Made by a program: the position numbers and the translations under genes. This document shows positions 7,764-15,067 of a stretch of 27,753 nt of DNA, one piece after another. Within the stretch, counting starts at the first letter, position 1. Each line of letters starts with the position of its first letter. The notes under the pieces are model-generated. The model was given only the letters and a program-made list of their open reading frames with translations. It searched no databases and was not told where the DNA came from. Source of the stretch: Alphaproteobacteria bacterium UBA6178 (GTDB taxonomy: Bacteria > Pseudomonadota > Alphaproteobacteria > Rickettsiales > UBA3002); the NCBI GenBank assembly GCA_002422205.1, contig DITS01000030.1:19730-47482 (forward strand), given 5' to 3'.

Positions 7764-8863
7764 CCAGCTATATCCTACGCCGCTTATTGCTGATTATACC
7801 TACCATTTTTGGCATTTTATTGCTTAATTTTGCGATTGTGCAGGTGGCACCCGGCGGGCCGGTGGAAAAACTGGTGCTGCAACTCACCAGCGACGCCGCC
7901 GATGCGGCCAGTCGCATATCGGGCGCGCGCTCCGATATGGGCGGCGCACAACAGGCGCAGCAATTCCAGATGCAGCCGCAGCAATATCAGGGTGCGCGCG
8001 GGCTGGACCCTGAGCTCATCGAAGATATCAAAAAAATGTATGGCTTCGATAAGCCCGCGCATGAGCGGTTTTTTGATATGTTATGGGGCTATCTGCGTTT
8101 TGATTTTGGCAATAGTTTTTTTCGTGACGAACCGGTCATCGATTTGATTCTCGACAAGCTGCCGGTGTCAATTTCACTGGGCTTATGGACCACCCTTCTC
8201 ATCTATCTCATCTCGATTCCGCTGGGCATTAAAAAGGCAGTGCGCGACGGTTCGCGCTTCGATATGTGGAGCAGCGTGGTGGTCATTATCGGCCAATCGA
8301 TTCCCAGCTTTCTTTTCGCCATTTTGCTGATTATTTTATTTGCCGGTGGTAGCTATTTCCAGTGGTTCCCCCTGCGCGGGCTGGTATCCGAAAATTGGGA
8401 ACAGATGAGTAATTTCGCGAAAGTGAAAGATTATTTCTGGCATCTGGCATTGCCGGTCACCGCGATGGTGATCAGCGGGTTTGCCAGCCTCACGCTGCTT
8501 ACCAAAAATTCCTTCATCGAAGAAATCAGTAAACAATATGTGATGACGGCGCGCGCCAAGGGGCTGAGCGAGCATCGTGTGCTGTATGGCCATGTGTTTC
8601 GCAATGCGATGCTGATTATTATCGCCGGTCTGCCCGCCGCGCTGGTGGGGGTGTTGTTCACCTCTGCCTTGCTGATCGAGGTGATCTTTTCGCTCGACGG
8701 GTTGGGGTTGCTGGGCTTCGAAGCGGCGCTCAACCGTGACTATCCCGTCATGTTTGGCACCTTGTTTATTTTCACTCTGCTGGGTTTGCTGGTGAATTTG
8801 ATCGGCGATATCGTCTATATGCTGGTCGATCCGCGCATTGATTTCGAGCGGAGGGATGTGTGA
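7760..8863 (+). CDS. yejB: Peptide ABC transporter permease YejB
   Basis: A 367-residue inner-membrane permease, close to the usual YejB length. It begins MTSYILRRLLLIIPTIFGIL, the standard first helix of DppB/OppB-type permeases, followed by a Gln-rich periplasmic insertion (about residues 50-95) that is characteristic of YejB, then FDFGNSFFRD and five further helices. The cytoplasmic EAA loop that contacts the ATPase is seen as YVMTARAKGLSEHRVLYGHV. It ends VYMLVDPRIDFERRDV, as in the family. The stop codon at 8861-8863 is where the operon is broken by the Abi cassette; in other yej operons yejE follows directly. Confidence 0.93.
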   Translation: MTSYILRRLLLIIPTIFGILLLNFAIVQVAPGGPVEKLVLQLTSDAADAASRISGARSDMGGAQQAQQFQMQPQQYQGARGLDPELIEDIKKMYGFDKPAHERFFDMLWGYLRFDFGNSFFRDEPVIDLILDKLPVSISLGLWTTLLIYLISIPLGIKKAVRDGSRFDMWSSVVVIIGQSIPSFLFAILLIILFAGGSYFQWFPLRGLVSENWEQMSNFAKVKDYFWHLALPVTAMVISGFASLTLLTKNSFIEEISKQYVMTARAKGLSEHRVLYGHVFRNAMLIIIAGLPAALVGVLFTSALLIEVIFSLDGLGLLGFEAALNRDYPVMFGTLFIFTLLGLLVNLIGDIVYMLVDPRIDFERRDV

Positions 8864-8895
8864 ACATACTTATGGCAAATCTGAAAAATAAAATA

Positions 8896-8930
8896 CCCCG
8901 GCCGCGTGCAAAGCATAGACGGTACCGGGG
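8896..8930 (+). ncRNA. Structured leader RNA of the Abi gene (candidate abiF-type motif)
   Basis: A compact hairpin: CCCCGG (8896-8901) pairs with CCGGGG (8925-8930); CCG (8902-8904) pairs with CGG (8920-8922) leaving a TA bulge; inside, GTGC (8906-8909) pairs with GCAT (8913-8916, with one G-U) around an AAA loop. It lies in the AT-rich leader between yejB and the Abi gene start at 8993 and has no run of T after it, so it is not an ordinary terminator. A conserved RNA motif has been reported upstream of AbiF/Abi_2-type genes; this one has the same position and could belong to it, which I cannot verify without a covariance model. The RNA may extend to about 8960. Confidence 0.45.
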
Positions 8931-8992
8931 CTTACTCTTCAAATATCCCCTATTATGTGAAATTTGTCAAGTCATATTGGGAGTGCAAACCA

Positions 8993-9643
8993 ATGTTAGT
9001 GATTGATTTGCAACATATTTTATCATCAGGCCGTTATGCCCGATATAGCAACTGGGCTGGCGACAGTCCTGAATACGCTGCTTGGCTGTATCAGTGTAAT
9101 GTGTTGTTATCAGAACGAAAATACACATCCTTGCATATATTGGAAATTGTGTTGCGTAACCGGATTGATGAGGTGTTATCGCGTCATTTTTCAAATGAAT
9201 GGTACAATGATTTTACGCTTATTAAAGACTACAGGCAGAAAGAGAATATCATCAAAGCAAAAGAGATTTTAAATAAGACCAAGAGAGATTTTAACAAAGG
9301 GCATATGATTGCCGAACTGACACTGGGTTTTTGGACATCATTTTTTAATAAAAGCTATGAAAATCTGTGGCAGCAATATTTACATGATATTGCTCGTACG
9401 GCGGATGGCAAAAAAATGGAGCGCAAGTTTTTTTCCTCTCGATTGGATCGCATCAGAAGCCTTCGTAACCGTATTGCTCATCACGAGCCTATTTTGCATC
9501 TTGATCTTCATGCTATCCATCACGATACATTAACCCTTATTCATGCCATGTCTCCTGCGGCGCATGCTTGGACGATGCAACACTCCACTTTCATCCCTGC
9601 GTTACATGATCATGGTTACAGTTTGGTCGGGGGCGTGGCATGA
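8993..9643 (+). CDS. Abi_2/AbiF-like protein with HEPN RNase motif
   Basis: A 216-residue protein of the abortive-infection Abi_2 (AbiD/AbiF) family. The order of features is typical: an early GRYARYSNWAGDSPEYAAWLY segment (residues 13-33), SLHILEIVLRNRIDEVLSRHF (46-66), ELTLGFWTSFF (108-118) and RSLRNRIAHHEP (155-166). The last contains an R-x4-H motif (R158-H163) of HEPN ribonucleases, followed by the common HE. Members abort phage infection or act as toxins, probably by RNA cleavage. ATG 8993 is chosen because GGGAG precedes it and because the upstream start at 8906 would fall inside the RNA hairpin. The stop overlaps the yejE ATG (ATGA, 9640-9643). AT-rich codon use contrasts with yejB and yejE, suggesting transfer. 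Confidence 0.82.
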   Translation: MLVIDLQHILSSGRYARYSNWAGDSPEYAAWLYQCNVLLSERKYTSLHILEIVLRNRIDEVLSRHFSNEWYNDFTLIKDYRQKENIIKAKEILNKTKRDFNKGHMIAELTLGFWTSFFNKSYENLWQQYLHDIARTADGKKMERKFFSSRLDRIRSLRNRIAHHEPILHLDLHAIHHDTLTLIHAMSPAAHAWTMQHSTFIPALHDHGYSLVGGVA

Positions 9644-10683
9644 AACTCTCGCCGATGATGCAGCGCCGTATCGCTATTTTCCGCAGTAACCGTCGTGGGC
9701 TGTGGTCATTGCGCATCTTTTTGGTGCTGTTTTGTCTGAGCATGTGCGCCGAGCTGATCGCCAATGACAAGCCGATTGTCGCCTATTATAAAGGCCAATT
9801 GCTCTTCCCCGTTTTTAAAACATATATTGAAAAAGACACGTTCGGCGGCGAGTTTGAAACCGAGGCGGATTACAGCGACCCCTGGGTAGCGCGGGAGATC
9901 GAGCGACATGGCTGGATGATTTTGCCATTGATTCCTTATCATTATACCAGCGTCAATTATGATATTTTGCGCGCCCCCTCGCCACCCACTTCGCATAATC
10001 TGCTCGGCACCGACGATCAAAGCCGCGATGTGCTGGCACGGGTGATTTATGGTTTTCGCATTTCAATATTATTCGCACTGATTCTCACTTTCTGCGCCAG
10101 CATTATTGGTATTGCCATGGGCGCAGTACAAGGCTATTTCGGCGGCAAGACCGATTTGATTTTGCAGCGTTTCATCGAAATCTGGCAAGGCATGCCAGTG
10201 TTGTTCATGCTGATTATTCTGGCCAGTGTGGTGAAGCCCAGCTTCTGGTGGCTGCTGGGATTGATGCTGTTGTTTTCATGGATGACGTTGGTGAATCTGG
10301 TGCGCGCCGAATTTTTGCGTGCGCGCAATTTTGATTATGTGCGCGCGGCCAAAGCCCTTGGGGTGCGCGAGCCGGTGATCATCTGGCGGCATGTGTTGCC
10401 CAATGCGTTGGTGTCGGTTTTCACCTATGTGCCGTTTATTTTATGCGGCTCAGTCACCACCCTCACCTCGCTCGATTTTCTGGGCTTCGGGTTGCCCATC
10501 GGTTCGCCCAGCCTGGGTGAGTTGCTGGCGCAGGGTAAAAATAATCCGCAAGCCGTATGGCTGGGCCTGACCGGCTTTTTTGTGCTCGCGATCATGCTGT
10601 CGCTGCTGATTTTTATCGGCGAAGCAGTGCGTGACGCTTTCAACCCGCGCAAGACCATCGCCCACCGCGAGGAGGCAGTATGA
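9640..10683 (+). CDS. yejE: Peptide ABC transporter permease YejE
   Basis: A 347-residue second permease of the Yej importer. It starts with the family form RRIAIFRSNRRGLWSLRIFL, continues into the first helix, then a long periplasmic part with AYYKGQLLFPVF, GGEFETEADYSDP and HNLLGTDDQSRDVLARVIYG, the latter marking the DppC-type permease core. The EAA loop is FDYVRAAKALGVREPVIIWRHVLPN, and SPSLGELLAQGKNN near the end is usual. The ATG overlaps the stop of the inserted Abi gene, and its Shine-Dalgarno (GGGGGCG) lies within that gene, so translation now depends on or is coupled to the foreign coding region. Confidence 0.93.
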   Translation: MKLSPMMQRRIAIFRSNRRGLWSLRIFLVLFCLSMCAELIANDKPIVAYYKGQLLFPVFKTYIEKDTFGGEFETEADYSDPWVAREIERHGWMILPLIPYHYTSVNYDILRAPSPPTSHNLLGTDDQSRDVLARVIYGFRISILFALILTFCASIIGIAMGAVQGYFGGKTDLILQRFIEIWQGMPVLFMLIILASVVKPSFWWLLGLMLLFSWMTLVNLVRAEFLRARNFDYVRAAKALGVREPVIIWRHVLPNALVSVFTYVPFILCGSVTTLTSLDFLGFGLPIGSPSLGELLAQGKNNPQAVWLGLTGFFVLAIMLSLLIFIGEAVRDAFNPRKTIAHREEAV

Positions 10684-10699
10684 GCCGCTCACACAGCTC

Positions 10700-10787
10700 G
10701 TCATCCTGCAGGGCACGCAGTGTCAGCGCAGGATCTGATGCCGCATCGCGAGATACTGCGCTGCTGCTTTGCAGCCCGCAGCATGAC
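10700..10787. repeat. MITE-like inverted-repeat element between yejE and yejF
   Basis: An 88-bp element with imperfect 10-bp terminal inverted repeats GTCATCCTGC (10700-10709) and GCAGCATGAC (10778-10787). Internal GCAGGATCTG and AGATACTGC segments add further self-complementarity. The ends match the CGTCAT...ATGACG family found again between yejF and qor. It sits wholly in the 124-bp gap between yejE and yejF and does not touch either reading frame. Confidence 0.55.
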
Positions 10788-10807
10788 TATGGCCATAGGG
10801 AGGCGCT

Positions 10808-12388
10808 ATGAGCGAGTTACTACGTATCGACAATCTAAGCGTCGCCTTTGGTGCCAGCAGCGTGGTGAAGGATTCGTCGCTGAGTATCCGGCGTGGTGAA
10901 TTGCTGGCGCTGGTGGGTGAAAGCGGCTCCGGCAAATCGATCACCGCCCATGCGATCATGCGGCTATTGCCCGATAATGCGCTCATGCAAGGCCAGCTCC
11001 ATTTTGACGGGATTGATTTGATGGCGCAAAGCGAGGCGGAGATGCAGCGCATTCGTGGCAAGCGCATCGGCATGATTTTTCAGGAGCCGATGAGCGCGCT
11101 CAACCCGTTGCATAGCATCGGCAAACAAATCGCCGAGATGGTACAGCTGCACCAGCCTTTAAGCAAATCCGCCACGCGTGAGCGGGTAATCGAGCTGCTC
11201 AATCTGGTGGATATGGGCGATTTCGCGCAACGGCTGCACACCTATCCGCATCAGCTTTCCGGCGGCCAGCGTCAGCGTATCATGATTGCGATGGCGATGG
11301 CCAATAACCCTGATTTACTGATCGCCGATGAGCCCACCACGGCGCTCGATGTCACCTTACAAACGCAAATATTAGGCTTGCTCAAAGACCTGCAAAAAAG
11401 CCACGGCATGGCGATTTTGTTGATCACCCATGATCTCACCATTGTGCGACGCCTGTCCGATCGTGTCGCGATTATGCAGCAAGGTGACATTGTCGAACAG
11501 GGCGATACCGCGAAAGTCTTCGCGCAGCCGCAGCATCGCTACACGCAAATGCTGCTCGCCTCCGAGCCGAAGGGTCGCGCCCTTCCCCTGCCCGCCGATG
11601 CGCAAACGCTATTGTCCTGCGATAATCTGAAAGTGCATTTCCCGATCAAGCGCGGGCTGCTCGCACGCACGGTTGCGCATGTCAAGGCGGTCGATGGCAT
11701 TTCGCTGTCGCTGCAATCGGGTGAAACCATCGGCATTGTTGGCGAGAGCGGCTCAGGCAAAACCACGCTGGGTTTTGCGTTGCTGCGTTTGCTGCGCAGT
11801 CAGGGGCCGATTGTCTATTTGGGCCAGCGCATCGATCCGTTGAATATGAAAGCGATGCGTCCTTTGCGTGAGGATTTGCAGTTAGTGTTCCAAGACCCCT
11901 ATGCCAGTCTCAATCCGCGTATGAATGTGGGCGATGTCATTGCCGAAGGGTTGCAGGTGCATCAGCCCGAGCTGAGCGCGGCGCAACGTCATGAAAAAGT
12001 CGGCGCGATTCTCGAGCAGGTCGGCCTGTCACGCGAGATGATGAGCCGTTATCCGCATGCCTTTTCCGGCGGTCAGCGCCAACGCATCAGCATTGCGCGG
12101 GCGATGATTTTGCGACCCAAACTGGTGGTGCTCGACGAGCCGACTTCGGCGCTGGATTTATCGGTGCAGTCACAAATTATCGATTTGCTCAAAGGCTTCC
12201 AAGAGCAGGAAAAACTCGCCTATTTATTCATCAGCCATGATCTGCGCGTCATCCGCGCTATCAGCCACCGCGTCATTGTGTTGCGGCAGGGACAGGTGAT
12301 CGAGGCCAACGAAACTGAATCGCTCTTTTCCTCTCCGCAAAGTGATTACACCAAACGCCTCATTTCCGCCGCGTTTGATGTGGTGTAA
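10808..12388 (+). CDS. yejF: Fused ATP-binding protein of the Yej importer
   Basis: A 526-residue protein with two complete ABC ATPase domains, as in YejF. Domain 1 has Walker A GESGSGKS (about residues 38-45), signature LSGGQRQR, Walker B with DEPTTALD; domain 2 has GESGSGKTT (about residues 314-322), FSGGQRQRISIARAM and LDEPTSALD. The oligopeptide-type C-terminal extension occurs after domain 1 (QPQHRYTQMLLASEPKGRALPLP). The protein powers uptake of peptides through YejB/YejE at the inner membrane. A strong GGGAGG site is 7 bp before the ATG. A repeat element sits in the gap to yejE, but the gene is clearly part of the operon. Confidence 0.93.
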   Translation: MSELLRIDNLSVAFGASSVVKDSSLSIRRGELLALVGESGSGKSITAHAIMRLLPDNALMQGQLHFDGIDLMAQSEAEMQRIRGKRIGMIFQEPMSALNPLHSIGKQIAEMVQLHQPLSKSATRERVIELLNLVDMGDFAQRLHTYPHQLSGGQRQRIMIAMAMANNPDLLIADEPTTALDVTLQTQILGLLKDLQKSHGMAILLITHDLTIVRRLSDRVAIMQQGDIVEQGDTAKVFAQPQHRYTQMLLASEPKGRALPLPADAQTLLSCDNLKVHFPIKRGLLARTVAHVKAVDGISLSLQSGETIGIVGESGSGKTTLGFALLRLLRSQGPIVYLGQRIDPLNMKAMRPLREDLQLVFQDPYASLNPRMNVGDVIAEGLQVHQPELSAAQRHEKVGAILEQVGLSREMMSRYPHAFSGGQRQRISIARAMILRPKLVVLDEPTSALDLSVQSQIIDLLKGFQEQEKLAYLFISHDLRVIRAISHRVIVLRQGQVIEANETESLFSSPQSDYTKRLISAAFDVV

Positions 12389-12425
12389 TTTTTTCCACTT
12401 TGTCATTTCTTCCACCCGTCCCATC

Positions 12426-12615
12426 CGTCATTCCTAAAGTAGATCCCCGGGCTCGGCTACGCCGCCCCGAGGATGACGAGTACAGAGAAGCTGTCACCCC
12501 GTCGCATGACGGGGTCCAGCCTGCAGGAATGGCAGTGGTGTGCGCGGAGAAAGATGCTGCGGTCAAGCCCCAGCATGACACAATCCCTTACCGTCATACT
12601 GGCGCTCGACGCCAG
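12426..12615. repeat. Cluster of four dispersed repeats between yejF and qor
   Basis: The 268-bp gap between the convergent yejF and qor genes is packed with repeat units: (1) 12426-12478 with ends CGTCATTCCT and AGGATGACG; (2) the hairpin ACCCCGTC-GCAT-GACGGGGT at 12496-12515, identical in its core to the copy at 5833; (3) 12553-12579, starting GATGCTG and ending CAGCATGAC; (4) the hairpin CTGGCG-CTCGA-CGCCAG at 12599-12615 preceded by CGTCATA. A reading frame across this region is an artefact of the repeats. Any of the hairpins could act as a bidirectional transcription stop. Confidence 0.65.
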
Positions 12616-12656
12616 CATCTTTTGCGTCCATCGCCCACTCTGGAAGACGGCGCGCC

Positions 12657-13643
12657 TCATGCCTCGGTATAAAATATCGTCGCGCCCGAGGTTTTGCGGG
12701 CTTCTAAATCGGCATGGGCTTTGGCGGCGTCTTTGAGGTAATAGCTTTGCTTGATATTGATTTTGAGTTTGCCCTCATTCACCAATTGTAGCATCGCGGT
12801 ACAGCCGACAATATATTCGGCATGGTCAGAGATATAATGCTCTAGACTTGGGCGGGTTAAAAACAACGACCCGCGCTTTTGCAATTCACTGATATCGAGT
12901 GGCGGCACCACACCAGAGGCCTGTCCGTAACTCACCATCAGGCCAAAGGGCATCAGGCAATCGAGCGAGCCCATAAAGGTATTGTGCCCCACCGAATCAT
13001 AGACGACATTACAGCCGCGCCCTTCGGTGATTTCGCGCACCGTGCCGACAAAATCCTGTGTGTTATAATTGATCACATGGTCGCAGCCATTCTCGCGCGC
13101 GGTCTGTGCTTTTTCTTCACTGCCTACGGTGCCGATTACTTTCGCGCCCAGAATTTTACCCCATTGGCACAGCAACAGCCCCACGCCACCTGCCGCAGCC
13201 TGCACCAGCATCGTGGTGTTATTATCGACAAAAAATGTCCGGCGCAGCAGATAATGCGCGGTGAGTCCTTTCACCATAATCCCTGCCGCCAGCTCAGGCG
13301 TGATATTATCGGGAATGCCAACAATATTGCGCTCAGGAATGGTGCGGTATTGCGCATAAGCACCCACCGGCCCGCCTGCATAACAGACACGCTGCCCCAC
13401 CTGAAAACCAAACTCGCAATTGGGGCCGACTTTTTCAATCACCCCTGCCCCTTCCAGCCCGATAATCGCCGGATAGTTTTTTAACGGGTATAAGCCAGTG
13501 CGGTGATACACATCGATATAATTCAGCCCCACCGCTTGTTGCCGGATCAGCACCTCTTTGGCCTGCGGCTCGGGGATGTTGCTATCACGCCATTGCAGCA
13601 CTTCTGGCCCGCCGGGCTGGTCGATAAAAATTGCTTTTGCCAT
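12657..13643 (-). CDS. qor: NADPH:quinone oxidoreductase (zinc-free MDR family)
   Basis: A 328-residue medium-chain dehydrogenase/reductase of the quinone reductase type. GGPEVLQWRD, VGLNYIDVYHRTGLYP and IIGLEGAGVIEKVG form the catalytic domain; there are no structural-zinc cysteines. The Rossmann part contains AAAGGVGLLLCQWGKILGAK (NADPH-binding, around residue 150) and VIGTVGSEEKAQTARENG. E. coli Qor has the same length. The enzyme reduces quinones and other enones with NADPH in the cytoplasm. It is convergent with yejF and divergent from mnmE, with only 51 bp between the qor and mnmE starts, so the two promoters must overlap. Confidence 0.9.
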   Translation of the reverse strand: MAKAIFIDQPGGPEVLQWRDSNIPEPQAKEVLIRQQAVGLNYIDVYHRTGLYPLKNYPAIIGLEGAGVIEKVGPNCEFGFQVGQRVCYAGGPVGAYAQYRTIPERNIVGIPDNITPELAAGIMVKGLTAHYLLRRTFFVDNNTTMLVQAAAGGVGLLLCQWGKILGAKVIGTVGSEEKAQTARENGCDHVINYNTQDFVGTVREITEGRGCNVVYDSVGHNTFMGSLDCLMPFGLMVSYGQASGVVPPLDISELQKRGSLFLTRPSLEHYISDHAEYIVGCTAMLQLVNEGKLKINIKQSYYLKDAAKAHADLEARKTSGATIFYTEA

Positions 13644-13694
13644 GGGTTCCGTTACATATCGGGTGAATTGACGTGCGGAAGTCTAGGGACATTC

Positions 13695-15059
13695 ATGCAA
13701 AATACAAATCCTAATTTAATATCATCAGCGGACGCCACGATTTTTGCGTGGGCCACCGCCGCCGGACGCGCGGGCGTAGCGGTGCTGCGTATTTCCGGTG
13801 CGCAAGCCTTTGCGGCGCTCGACTATCTGGGCGTGGCAATGCTGCCCCCTGCCCGCCATGCAACATTGGTGAGTCTGAAGCACCCGCTCACCGGCGCGGT
13901 GGTCGATCGCTGCCTGGCACTGATATTCCCTGCGCCGCATAGTTTTACTGGCGAAAATGTGGTCGAGCTGCATTGCCATGGCAGCCGCGCCATCATGGCG
14001 CAGCTCACCGAAATATTATGCTCGATGCCGAAGGCACGGTTAGCCGAAGCGGGCGAATTTTCACGGCGTGCATTTTATAACCAAAAAATGGATTTGGTCG
14101 AAGCCGAAGGCCTCGCCGATTTGATTGATGCCGAGACAACCGCTCAGCATATACAAGCCCTGCGTCAGATGGAAGGCCATATCGGCGCGCAATATCATGA
14201 CTTCCGCAAACGCATCATTCATGCGTTAGCTTTGATGGAAGCCTATATCGATTTTCCCGATGAGGAAATCCCCGATCATGTCACGCGTGAGGCACGAGAT
14301 GAGATCACCGCGCTCAAAGCAGAAATCGACACGGCGCTCGATGATCATGGCGTGGGTGAGAAAATTCGCGATGGCTTATCGGTGGTGATTATCGGCGCAC
14401 CGAATGCCGGTAAGTCATCGTTACTCAATGCGCTCGCCAAACGCGATGTGGCGATTGTCTCCGATCAGGCCGGCACCACCCGTGATCTGATCGATGTGCA
14501 TCTGACGATTGATGGCTATGCCCTCACCCTCACCGATACGGCGGGCTTGCGTGAGACGGTCGAATCCATCGAAGGCGAAGGCATTCGTCGCGCCACGGTT
14601 CGGGCGTCGCAAGCGGACCTGAAGATTGCCTTGTTTGATATTGTTTCATATCCGAAACTCGATAGTCAAACACTGGCATTAATTGATACGTCTTCATGTG
14701 TTGCATTAAGCAAATGTGATACGCATTCAGTGTCCGATATTGCCCCTATTCAAGGGCATAAACCGCTCCTTTTATCCGCTCAAACGGGTCAGGGAATAGA
14801 TCAGTTAATCGAATGGATGAAGTCAAAAATCCATTCCCAGATGACCGGAGCGCATACACCGATCATTACCCGCGCCCGTCATCGGGTGGCGTTGCAACTG
14901 GCATCGGAATCCTTGGGCCGGTTTTTGACGGGCAGCGATTTAGAATTAATGACCGAAGATTTGCGGATGGCGGCGCAATCCATCGCGAAAATCACTGGCC
15001 AAATTCACGTTGATGATGTACTAGACGTCGTTTTCAGTAGTTTCTGTATCGGTAAATAA
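13695..15059 (+). CDS. mnmE: tRNA modification GTPase MnmE
   Basis: A 454-residue MnmE, the usual length. The N-terminal folate-binding domain starts ATIFAWATAAGRAGVAVLRI; the GTPase domain has G1 GAPNAGKSS (about residues 234-242), the G2 region QAGTTRDLID, G3 DTAG (about 281-284) and G4-like SKCD; the protein ends with the conserved CIGK whose Cys is needed for activity. With MnmG it adds the carboxymethylaminomethyl group to U34 of certain tRNAs. ATG 13695 is chosen over the longer frame starting at 13503, which runs antisense through qor. MnmG follows after 8 bp, so both subunits are made from one transcript. Confidence 0.96.
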   Translation: MQNTNPNLISSADATIFAWATAAGRAGVAVLRISGAQAFAALDYLGVAMLPPARHATLVSLKHPLTGAVVDRCLALIFPAPHSFTGENVVELHCHGSRAIMAQLTEILCSMPKARLAEAGEFSRRAFYNQKMDLVEAEGLADLIDAETTAQHIQALRQMEGHIGAQYHDFRKRIIHALALMEAYIDFPDEEIPDHVTREARDEITALKAEIDTALDDHGVGEKIRDGLSVVIIGAPNAGKSSLLNALAKRDVAIVSDQAGTTRDLIDVHLTIDGYALTLTDTAGLRETVESIEGEGIRRATVRASQADLKIALFDIVSYPKLDSQTLALIDTSSCVALSKCDTHSVSDIAPIQGHKPLLLSAQTGQGIDQLIEWMKSKIHSQMTGAHTPIITRARHRVALQLASESLGRFLTGSDLELMTEDLRMAAQSIAKITGQIHVDDVLDVVFSSFCIGK

Positions 15060-15067
15060 TAGCGAGG

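Larger units (their letters stand above)
8865..9644. other. Inserted cassette: leader RNA plus Abi/HEPN gene
   Basis: This 780-bp segment separates yejB from yejE. It is flanked by TGAA (8861-8864 and 9641-9644). Joining the outside ends over one TGAA gives GTG AAA CTC in the yejE frame with the GTG overlapping the yejB stop as GTGA, the sort of junction expected in an intact operon. Base composition inside is visibly more A+T-rich than the flanking genes. No transposase or terminal inverted repeats are seen, so the mechanism of entry is unknown. Confidence 0.5.

Noticed and set aside
8906..8992. Longer start for the Abi gene
   Set aside because: The extra 29 codons would run through the leader hairpin and do not resemble Abi N-termini; ATG 8993 has a GGGAG site and gives a typical family N-terminus.
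8865..9644. Insertion sequence or phage fragment
   Set aside because: No transposase, integrase, long terminal inverted repeats or phage genes; only the Abi gene and its leader are present, and the TGAA flanks are too short to prove target duplication.
12400..12672. 90-codon frame after yejF
   Set aside because: Made entirely of dispersed repeat units in a gap between convergent genes; no ribosome site.
12879..13484. 201-codon open frame on the plus strand opposite qor
   Set aside because: Antisense shadow of a clear MDR oxidoreductase; His/Arg/Cys-rich composition typical of such shadows.
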